This document shows positions 39,401 to 51,400 of a DNA stretch of 64,000 nt, one piece after another. This stretch comes from Linyphia triangularis (lineage: Eukaryota > Arthropoda > Arachnida > Araneae > Linyphiidae). The notes below the pieces were generated by a model. That model was not told where the DNA came from and did no database searches. It saw only the letters and a program-made list of their open reading frames with translations. The position numbers were made by a program, and so were the translations under genes. The DNA is taken from NCBI GenBank assembly GCA_963978545.1, contig OZ021721.1:107282366-107346365 (forward strand). Direction: 5' to 3'. Position 1 is the stretch's first letter, and each line of letters starts with the position of its first letter.

Positions 39401-42400
39401 CTGAACAATTTGAAACTAACATAAAACTCTGATAACAGTTTTATTATTGCTCCCTTAATCAAACATTTAATCAGCCATTTTTAGATTATTATAAAAGAAT
39501 TTGAACAAACTTTTTCTCTCCATGATTTTTCAACTGATTCTTTAATATCCAATTGACCTGAAAAATGCAATCATTATTAATTGAAATCTTAATGTAACAT
39601 GCATAAAGTGAATATAAAAATAGAATCAGTTAAATCAGCATTAGCCACTACGAGGGCCAGATTGTTCTGTGGCTTGCCAGCAGCACAGAATAAATAAATA
39701 AAAAAATTTAAAAATCAAATTTCACAGTATGAGATTTTTTAACACAATTATAATCTGTCCGAAATAGTAAGTGTTAACTATGTGGAATAGAGTTCTCCAC
39801 TATGTGCTTGAAAAAGCTATATGAAGAAGCTTTCAGAAAGATGGGAACAAATTCTGGGATATACAGTGACTCTATCATAAAATAAACTGAATGATTTCGA
39901 CCAATTTCTCATAATATTGATATCGATTAAAATAGAGTAATCTGGAAGTACATTAAAAGTTAGAAATAATCAAATATTTTTGTTATTTATTAATTATTTG
40001 CAGTTACCACAAATATCAATTGCAATTTTATTAAGATAAAAAAAAAATCAATATTTTTTGTCAGTTTTTAGAAGTGCTATATATTTTTGAATCGATAATA
40101 ATTAAAAATACATATATTGTTCCATCCGGCCCACGAAAAGGTCCAACACACGTCATATCATTAATCATGGTATTCCAAACATGGATAAAATTACACATTA
40201 CAATTAAACTTATAGGCATACAAGAAAATTTTGCTCATAATTAACACTGCACAAACATTTTGCAAAGTTCCAACACTCTAGAAGAAAAGTTTCAAGTACA
40301 ATATAAAATTTAACATAAAACCACTGAGAGAAATGCAAACATTAAGCAACCCACTTCACATAATAAAAATACGAAGACTCAGCTGCACAATATTTTGTTT
40401 ATTTCTGCTGCTGTATTAAAAATCTTCAATAATCATTATTTAAAAAACTTATGAATTTGCATGATGAAATATTGCCTCTGCTTTGTATTCTGCACAATAT
40501 AAACAAAAAAAAAAAACCAAAATTTGAATAGATATAGGATGCTTTGTATCTATTTGAAGAATTAAAAAAAAAAGGTTTTGTGGGTGGTGGGACAAGATCC
40601 CTGGCAAAAGATCAGAAGGCATGAGGCTGGATGCCTCATGTGCCAAACAGCGTGAAGAGCCTAAGTACGTATAAGATGGAATATTCATATAATGGGCATA
40701 CAAAATATATGAGTGTCCTAAGTTTATCAATTACAGTATATTCAGCAAATATAGTAAAAATATTGTTTTAATTTTTTTTAAACATTTTTTTAGCACTCAC
40801 GATAAATTTTTATATACTCTAAGCTTTGAACAGTGTCTTAAAAACTTACCTTATCTAATCATTGTTTTAGTTGACCCCCAAATTTCGGGAAGAACTTAAT
40901 GTCTAAAATTGTAAACTCATATATTTTATTTTTCATGCGAAAAATTTAAATTAATCCGTAACAAAATAAAATCAAGCAAAAATTCCAATTTTTTAAAAAC
41001 ACATAGTAAAACTAGATTTAAAGTTAAAGATCAAAGTAGTAAATTATCATGTAATTATTACTTACATTGCATTACTGGCTTTAGATGGTAACAATCAACA
41101 TCATAAAGTTTAATTTTATGAGAATTTTTATTGTAAATCCCAACTTTAAGCCTGTAAAGAGAGAGTTGACAGTAAAATATATATTACATAATGAGTGAAA
41201 ATTTAAGTAATAACAAATATAATAGTTATGATTACTTAATATAATAGTTATATAAATTGAAAAATTCTAGTATTTATTTCAATTTTAGCAGTTGATTTTC
41301 AATTAAAAATTTTTTATACACTAAGTTAATTCGTTTAACTAGCAGTCTAAAATATTTAACCTTCAACACACAATTAAGTCATGTCTCTTAAAAAGTATAA
41401 TTTAGTACATATTAAGAATTTTATGGATGTTATTTATATTTTTATTTGACATTTAAAAAAAATCCAGTTACTTTGGATTAGATCATATATTGAAATTGAG
41501 AGTATGTTAAAATTAATCACAAGGTTTTCGTGCTAACGGCAGAATTTATAATTAAAATATACTTAGTTCTGGATTGGAAATTGTCTCATAAATTCTATAA
41601 AATTATTCATATCTATAATTCATTTGGAATCATGAGTTCTAAATGCTGACACTAACAATTCTAATTTAAATTAGTAATTTACACTTCAAACAACAATGCT
41701 GGTATTACTTAAAATATTAAGTTATTTGTATTACATATTTTGTGGTTCAAAAGCTACAAGAGGGTTACAGTGCAGCGTAACACTATTCAAGCAAAATGTG
41801 AGTAATACAAATGTCAAGTGGTGAATGCTTTCCAAGAAGTTGACCAGCATTACACATGGGAGAAAACTAGAAAAAACTCCCACCAAACAGTCTGACAAAC
41901 AATAAGAGACTAACTGTCAAAATCACTACCATATCTGCTAGGATTTGAAAACAGATTGTTGAGTACCAACAGTGACTTGATCTCATGACCTTTTGCATGC
42001 TAGGCAAGCATTCTACCTCTAAGCAAGGTTGGTAGGCTTCAGTGTTATATTTGTGATGTAAAATTTCTTCAGAAAAAAAGATATTTAATCGGAAACAATT
42101 AAGAAGCTTTATATTAAAAACGTATTGTGAACTTTAAATAAAAAACTAATTTATACCAAATATCAACTGAAAAAATACTTTTTAAATTTCAGCTTGTTTG
42201 ATCTTTCAGGTCGATGACTAATTTTCAGATAACAAAAATGGTGATTTTGAAAATTTTGTAGTTAAATATTTTTAAAAAGAGTTAAACCATTTTTTTTTTT
42301 TAATTTTACCATTTAAGAAAGTTCTTTAGCATTTTGCTAAAATAGCACCCTGAGCTTAATGCATGGTTGGTTGTAAATTAACATGCATTGAGTGTTATGG

Positions 42401-45400
42401 TGTAACAGCTTCACAAGGGCTATACTCCACTAAATTGTTAATTTCTTATAAATGATAACCTGAATTAAGAGAAGCAAAGATTAAGAATAAACAAATGCAA
42501 TAAAAATGAGCAAAAACTGTAAAAAAATCTTTAAATCAAGTGATGAAAATCAATTTCTTTTAAGGAGCAAATAGGTTTTTGTGCGGTGATGTTCCTAAAA
42601 GTGATAATGATATTATTGGTATAAAATACACCAAGTCTAGTTGGATTTAAACAAGAACACCCAGTTAAAATATGGACTAAAGAAAAATCAACACTGTAAG
42701 CGGTGCATGTAGGGACACCAATCAGTAGAACATGGGTGTACTCAAAATGTCTGTAGTCAATTCTAAGACGTAAAAGAATAACCTTTCTCTGGTTTGCTTA
42801 AAAAAGAGAAATCTACTATTAGTGGCACAATAAAATGTAATCTTTTATTAGCCTCCAATTTTAATATGTATTATTGTTACTTATATATTATTAGCCTAAT
42901 TTACTACTAGTACTGCAATGAGCGCGATATGGATTTTGCGCATACCTTGTACATTGGGTCATTCTCCACAGAATACAATATTTCAGCAGTAGGAAAGAAA
43001 AAATTATTGAAATCATTAAATCCTTACAAATCCTCCCCCCCCCCCCCCACCACAAAACTTAACAATTACAATCCAATTATGGCACTGGTAGACATCATGT
43101 GATAATATATAGAGATCGTCCATAGTTATTCCATGGGATGAAGCTCTCCATGGACATGGACTTGTTATTTCTAAATGGTACTTTTGGTTTATAGAAATGA
43201 GGTTACTAAATTGATATGTGTACAACCAATACTATCAAATAAGTTATTATTAACAGGGTTCCCACTCAAATCACAGAATGAAAATCAATGACTTTTAAGG
43301 ACCTTTGAAAATTTGTTTCCAGGTATCATGACGATATATAAATTTTTTCTACCAAAAAAGTTGCAAGTTGGTGCATGTGTATTACAAATGAGTAGAATTC
43401 TGATACGGAGCGGATAAGTGGCAGACAAGCGGGGACCGTAAATCTGAGTTGTATTTTTATAAATTTTACAGTCGGGCACACAACATCTGCAAAAATTAAG
43501 GATTTTAAAGGACCTCTAAGTATTTTCAAGGAGTTTTAAGCACTTCTAAGAATTTCAAGTACTTGCAAGGCCTTGAAAACAAGTTAAAAAATATTAAGCA
43601 CTTTTAATGACCATGGGAACTCTGAATAAGTATTTTAGTATTTGTAACTGATTTTGTCTTGACTACAAATATGATGGTATGATCTTTACAGCTGCACCTA
43701 TTTCAAATGTAAACAATAAAGTATGATTGTTGCATTGAAAAATGCAATACAAAATGTGAATTGGAACCAAAATGGTTAAGGTTATATTAGACTTCTTTCC
43801 TATATCACAGTTGACTTGTTGTGCCACCTGGTGGACTGTTAAATAACTATTAACTGCTGTTCACGGACATGATGCACGAGTTCACATTATTATGACAAGA
43901 GATATTACAGTAATTGCAATGAAAGAATTACTACTCATAAAAGCTTTATACTCAGGCCTGAGGTTGTGACAGTTCATGGATATGACAAATCATGTCTGTG
44001 GAGATATTTTTTTAGCATAAAAAATATTTTAAAATTTATATTACTTTTTTGAGGTGTTGTGAGTGCATTAAAATTTATTCCATTGTAACAGAAATACCCA
44101 ACTTATCTAGTGATAAAAAAAATTGTTGTGACAAGCTTTTGAGCATTTTATGGAGAATGACCATATGCTCTTAGAGTAAAGAAATCAACTCCCAAGACCA
44201 TTATTTATCCTGGTACAATTTCTTTTGCCTGCAATTACTTAGAAACCCTCACATGTTTCCAGCAAAAAATAGCACTAAAATCATTTTCTAAAAGATTATT
44301 ATTGTAAAAAGTTCAAGATTCAATTATAAGTAGATAAGAATATCAGATAGGACTGTTTAGGGCTACAAGGCAGCTACTTGAATCGATATAAAAGATCTGC
44401 TGTAAATACGATTGTTCCAATGCATTTTTTAAGATCAGAAGTAAATGTAAATAACGACATAATGCCAGAAATACATAAAAGAATAACTGCAGCTAACCAA
44501 TGTTTCCATGGAATATGAAGACATCTTAGATCATCCCTGCTGAAAAGAAAAACTAAGCTACTTCTGTACAAGAGTCTGATTAGACCTGTACTGACCTATG
44601 CTGCAAAAACTTGGATGCTAGACCTGAAAATTGAAATTTTCAAGTAGTGGCCAATAGACACTCTTAGTTTAGTAGCCACTTCATTGCAAACTTTTTTTTA
44701 CCAGTGACGCAGCCAGGGAAGGAGAGGTTGGGATTTTACCTATTACCTGAATGTTTGCAGTAGCGTAAGAGAGATTTTTTTTTTAAAGAAGAGGAGGAGG
44801 TTTCAATTCTTTATTGGATTTGTATTAAACATACTCTTATTACTAATATATAAATCAAAAACACATATCTAAGTTAATTGTGTTTAATAAAATGTCAATG
44901 AAAGTACCAAAAAAAAAAAGAAAAAAAAAAGAGCTTTTTTATTTATGGATGCCTATAGATTTGTTGCACATCTGTAACATAGCGCTGTAAAGGGTTAATC
45001 AAAACGAAAAAATCTGCCGGAATCAATTTTAAATGTTAAAGAATTTAGGGTTCTAATATATTGTGTTGACAAAAAATGAAAGACAAGAAAAATGATCATA
45101 TATGTAAAGGATGCAGTCAGATAGAAGTTTTGAGATTTTTTTTTTAACAGTAAGGCTACCGGTGTCCGAGCCTTAGGTTATAGGATAACTAAAAATATAA
45201 CAGAAATAATACCCAAATAAAATAAGGGTTCTACTATATTTTGCTAACAAAAATGCCAGGCAAGAAGAAAAATAATCATGTTTATAAAGGATGCGGTCAG
45301 AGTGAAGTTTGAAGATTTTTTTTAACAATAAAGCAGCGTCTGCAGCAGCATGGGGAATGCAACTAGGGAAACTCAAAAATTTCAAAATTCCCTGACATTC

Positions 45401-48400
45401 CTCTGATTTACCTGAATTCTTGGTTCTGTCGCCACCCAGTCAACTCATGAATCCGTATCGTGGATGAATGGATTTTAACGGCATATATGCACGTGATTAC
45501 AAAATTTCAAGAAAGGAAAGGGAGAATTTCCTTGATTTGGAAATTTCGGTAGAAATTTAAAAAAATTGTAGGAGAGGGGAGAAACGAAATGTGGCCGGTT
45601 GATTAGTTTATTTAGTCGCCTCATCACACCCTTTAATTGACCTGTGGCGAGTGGATATTTTCAGTTCTATTGAGAAGCATTCTTGGTGGCGTCTTTGAAA
45701 ACAATGCATGGCGACAAATACGGAACATAAAACTTAATAATTTTTTCCAGGAACCAGATATCATAAAGTTCATAAAAATCCAGAGGATCAAATGGATTGA
45801 CCACATAATAAGAATGGAGGGAAAAAACACAAAAAAGATCTTTTTGGCCAAACCAACTGGGATTTGCGTTAGAGGAAGACCAAAGATCAGGTTTCTAGAC
45901 TGTTTGGAAAAAGACTTCCACACAATAAAGGACAAGAATTAGAGAACAATGGCTAAGAACAGGGTAACCTGGAATGGACATCTTGAAAAGACCAAGGCCC
46001 ACCCTGGGCTGTCGAGCCACTGAAGAAGAATATGCATTTTAAAGCCATGAAAAAGACAAGAGACTGCTATACATACAGTACAGAGATGCAAATCACTTGA
46101 TAAGATGGTATTATCAATGACAGCAGCTGATCTAACATGCATTTTTCTTTTGCATCCATCAGCATAAGTAGCATACAAGTTATTAAAGTTCTCTCGATGA
46201 TGACTAAAAAGTTTAGTAAATACAATACTTGGTGTTTAACTCTTTTTAAATGTACTGAATTCATTTAAAACAAATATTATGAGAATGCCAAGGTGATATA
46301 GCTGGATGAGTCTGAACATTTTCCAAGCTATAGGATGAGAGAATGTCTCATGAACATGAAGAAATGTATAAAGGGCGAGCATGAAAAAAGTTTTTAATTC
46401 TTTCCTCTAAGACATGATGCAAAACAGAGCAGATGACAAGAATGACCTTTTATCATTAAAAAAAAATATATATATCAGTTTCGAAGTTTTTTTTCTCTAG
46501 TCTTAAAAAGTGTTCCATGCAAGTGATAAGTATACTTAGGATTGCTGATGTACGAATGACTCTCATGGAGACTACCACCTTGATGAATATAATTTTTCCA
46601 ATTAAACCCTTTTAAGCTCTATACGAATTCCATTAGTTTGTTTACTTCTGCTTTGCTTTTTGAAGTATGGAAACATTCAAAATCTGTATTATCATAAAAC
46701 AAAGTTGTCGGCTACAAATTATGTCAGATATTCTTTAATGTGCTTGGGGGAATGTCCATGCCTTAGATGCTCCACATGGCTGATGTCATAGTGAATAACT
46801 TGATGAAACTTGGTTCGTTTTCACAACTGTTCAAAGGCATCAAAATGTTCCACAAGAATTCTGTTTTGTACTTGCATAATAGTGCACACAGAATTCTAAT
46901 AGTTATTGGTTGGAATCGAAATCTGCCTTAGTTCCTCTTTTGCAGTTATTATTAGAAATTTGCAAAATTAGTTGCTGGATTCTAATGATGTCCCATTTCA
47001 AGGTCTTCTCCTCAGATTAGAAATTTTCTCTCCCCTCCCCCCACTTTTCTTTCTAACATTGACCTGAATCTCCCTCTCCCCTCATGGATAGGAATATCCA
47101 TCAAAAGGTGCATTGTAAATTTTTTAGCGAAAATACATTAGTTTTTCTTAAAGACAGAAAAACTTGTGGGTATTGGATCATCCAGCTTATTGGATATCTG
47201 AATTTTAGACGTTTGACTATAAAGATCAATAATGAAGTCTTTGGGAAAAAATGCTCAGCTAGGGAATTTTGGATTTGCCAAGTTTGTACTCACAAGATGT
47301 GAATCCCAGAAGGGGCTCTAAGCAATGAGGTTAGCCATAATAACAATTCAGTAATAGCTAAAATTTGAAAAAATGAACAACTTTCTTAGTTTAATAAGAA
47401 AATGAATATGCAGAACTTGCTTGTAAATAGTCTCCATCAAAAGTTTAACTAATTTACATTTAGTATTCCATCTCTAGTAGCTGAAGCTCAATTAGGATGA
47501 AAGTCATTGCTGATTGTTCATTGATAGGCTCAAGAAAATCTAAAATTTTAGAAAGATCATTAGAATAGAGCTTTATCCATAAAATGGTTTATGTGGGCTG
47601 TTACTGACCATATCAACACTTAAAAATATTGGATAAGATGGGTAAGAATTCACATCTACGAATGAACTGTGATTCAATACTAGAACTAGACTACTTGTTC
47701 AAATTGGTTAGACTAGATTTTTTAATGCACAAGAGCTATACTGAAATAAAAATAAAAAATACTGTGACATTATTTCTAGACTATGGAGAGGGGAAAAAAA
47801 ACATGGTGCTTCACAAGGTATGCAGCATTGAAATATATTTACAGATAGAGAATGTCTAAGCAAGTATTTTGAAATGGTACAAAGGGTTGGACTTCAAAGT
47901 ATAACAATGTGACCTATTCTTTTAGGAGACAGTGCTTAATAATCACTATATACTTTGAAACTATCCAAGTAACACAATAAAATACTTGTCTTAACCTCTA
48001 CTAATAAATCTTTAAAATTTAGATACTGCATACACTGATTTTTGTCAATTTATTTACTCAAATAGAAAAATGAATTAAAAAAATTCTTACACTGAAGATG
48101 TAATTTTAGCCATTTCACTTTCATAATTTGATCCAATATATTCTAATTTTTGATTAGAAGCAACCTGCAATATGAAAAGAAAATATTAGTTTCAGAACCA
48201 AATTTTATACATAAAAATTATGAAAAGTTTCAAGTTGGTCACTGTTGGATGCTTGTATACCTTCCCTTGCATGTGTATACATTAAAGTAAATTGTTTTAT
48301 AGAGAATTTATTAACTTTTTATAGATGATTTTAATATACTTTTTGTAATATTTATTTGCAAGTCGAAGTTTGTGAGTTAAATTAAATCAACCATTCCTCA

Positions 48401-51400
48401 AATGGTGCATGCAAGTATTTACTAATTTTGTACTAAATCTAAATAGAATTATTTCTTTAAATAATCCTTTCAAACATAAGAAGGCAACATTTAAATTTAA
48501 TGAATTAGCTTGACAGTTAATATATCTAGCATTCGTTGTTCATATTATACCTTGTCAAAGATCATTTAAAGACCTTATAAAATTTTATCAAAGTCTTAAT
48601 ATTTTCTGGTGCACCAAGACCTCTGAAAGTATTCTTAAAATTAGATACTTTGAACAAGAAATTCACAGTAAAATTTTTAAATAGACATGGTATTCATTTG
48701 GTGTAATGCTGTCAGTAAGTACATATGAATGAAATACTACTTTAAGTACGAATACTACTTTGTTTTTCATCTCACAATGCGACAAAATATACAAAAAAGT
48801 ACATTTTTAAGAAATTACATATTATATTAACCAGATCATTTAACATTAAAATTTCCCAACATTTGCAAACAGCAAATTTTGAAAAATATACTGGTTGTAC
48901 AACTTTGCTTCTGACGTTTTTTTCTTCCAAAATTCGAGGCTTTATTGTAAAAAACTGATTACACATTTATGATTCAAAGTATTGTCCCTCGCTGGCCACT
49001 ACTTTTCCCCATCTTTCGGGCAGAATACAAATTTCACGTTGAAAAAACTGGTCATCATTTGAAGAGATCCATGAATCAATCCAATTTTTTACTTCTTCAT
49101 AAGACAGAAAGTACTTGTCAGCCAGGCCATGTGCCATTGATCGAAACAAGTGATCGTCAGAAGGAGTAACATCTGGAGAATACGGTGGATGGGGTAGGAC
49201 TTCCCATTTCAATGTTTTCAAGTATGCCCTGACCACTTTCCCCACATGGGATCGAGCATAGTCATGTTTCAAAATCATTTTATCACGTCTCTTGTTGTAT
49301 TGCAGCATTTTGTCTTTCAATACTCGACTCAAACATATTAATTGTGAAAGAATAACGAGCCCCCGTGATTGTTTCAGTCAATTTTAACAGCTCATCAGAC
49401 ACTTCATTGAGTTGGTTCCACCGAAATGCAGAGCATGACTTTGGAGCCGTGAATATTTGGTTTGGCCATCTACGTGGAAGCATGGCCAGGAAATCCCCAT
49501 GATTTTCTGCACCTGCGATTATTGTAATGAACTCATTTTTTTCCCTATTTACAATGCAATGCAGAAATCACTTCTGCTTTTGTTTTTCAAGTAATTGTTC
49601 AGAAGCAAATCAACGCTGTTCAAATCAGTTCTTCACAAGCAAACAAATGTTGCTATTTCAACTCGTAAGTTTTTTGTCCAATTTCCTTGCTTCTGAATTA
49701 TTCCCATAGTTTTGAACTTGCTTATTGAGTCACTTCCAATGATCTTACCAATTCTTCTTGATTTTGACACCAGTTTGGATCAAGTAACGCTACCAATTCT
49801 GCATCTTCGAAAACTTGTTATTTCACCGCTATGCCAGTCTTCCACGTCAAAAACACTAATCTTGAAGTGTTGAACTACTCACAGCTCATTCTTTCACCAA
49901 TAGGAGCCTCCCCATAAGTATTTGAGAGCATCCGATGAGCCTCAGCTTCAGACTTCTTCATATTGAAGCAGAAAATTAAAACCTCAGGCAAATGACGAGA
50001 AATTGGCTTGCAAACTGACATTTTCAATTAAAATAACTTTATGATGCACACACAAATTGACTAATGTTTCTATGGGGTTATGTTGCCAGATACCTAAGTT
50101 TGTTGCATGACGTCTATGACACATTTATTTTGATCACTACTTACTGCTAAGGTTATTTATATAAAAAAGGCGGAAGCAAAGTTGTGCACCCAATAGTTAT
50201 AAATTTTTACAATACTAGTTTTCCGGAACAAAGGCTACACAATGCACTTTAACATTGCAGCAACAACATCTGCAATTATGCATTATAATTTTGAACTTGG
50301 TCAAATGACAAAATGCTGTCACTTGAGCTAGCATCTTTCTCTCCACATCCAAGTCACACCAATGAGAAGAAATTGAGACTGCTACATAATTAACATAAGT
50401 AGCCACCATTAACTTATACTCCAGTGTTATAGTAACAAGCTGGCTTAATTGTACAAATTTCTGGTACAAGATCAATGTTTTACGTAACAGAGCCACTGGG
50501 GTTTGTTTTTCTTACAATGCCAATTACAATACAGTTTGAATTGATTGGAGAGGCGTTCATTTTAGTCTGCTTCTATAAGTGATATGAATTAGCTAGTACT
50601 ATCCAAGTTACAATGCTAAAACTCAAATTACATCTTGCTATTGATCCAAGAATTGTAATTGATCATGCATTATTTAACTGTGTACATATGACTGCTAATT
50701 ACCTATTTCAATATTTTTGATTAGCATACTTCTGTACGAATTAAAGTATTTAAAAAGTTGTCAGTAAACAAGTTTAAAAGACTCTTTTTCTTTGAAGAGA
50801 AGTTTTCATATTTAGGAAATTCTTCTGAGATGTTTTACTTCTGATTTATAAACATGCATTTTATCCTAAAAATTGAAATGTATATCACAAGTCTAAATGT
50901 GAAAACTGCAAGTAAAATACTTAAGAATGACAATAGAGAATGTTATTCTAAGATATATAAAAGAAATTTCTTAAGTACAATTACAAATATTACATAACTG
51001 ATAAACATAAAAAAATATGCAAGCAACAATATGATAATTCATTACTTTAAAAAAATATAGAAACTACAAAATAACAGAATCTTCCACACCCAAAACACAG
51101 TTTATTTACATCACTCAACTTGTAATACGTAACCTAATTCAAAAGAATACCAGGATTCTTCTCGTGTTGGTTGGTTGTATGGATTTTAATGGCACAAGAG
51201 CCAAGATTGGCTAAGATGTACCATTTCTCCTCATGTAAAGAGGATCATACATCATTTTTTAATACCCACAAACAGGAAAATTGTACTTGTTCCCTGAAGA
51301 CAAGACTGATTAACCTTCCATAAGAGGCAGTTATATGAAAGACAAAACCGTGATTTTATCTCTTCATTTTGCCAACTAGTTGTACATAAAATATGTACTT

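Larger units (their letters stand above)
36897..41065 (-). other. POLR1E introns 4-6
   Basis: AT-rich intron sequence between exons 4 and 7. Apart from exons 5 and 6, I see only short SINE-like fragments (TTGGTTGGTTGAATAGGG near 39148 and CCACTACGAGGGCCAG near 39646) and A runs. The open frame at 40449-40730 has no recognisable domain. Confidence 0.5.

Noticed and set aside
40855..40920. Alternative POLR1E exon between exons 4 and 5
   Set aside because: It has splice-like borders, but the required phase runs into a TGA stop. The 47-nt exon at 39511-39557 fits instead.
41990..42040. tRNA-Ala gene
   Set aside because: The head is diverged in the B box and lacks a paired acceptor stem. It is joined to a repeat body.
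48967..49332. Active mariner transposase
   Set aside because: The upstream part has an in-frame stop and frameshifts, and the conserved HDNARPH motif is altered.
50215..50496. Cys-rich small protein on the minus strand
   Set aside because: No start context, no family, and the Cys run comes from a short GCAACAACATCTGCA-type repeat.
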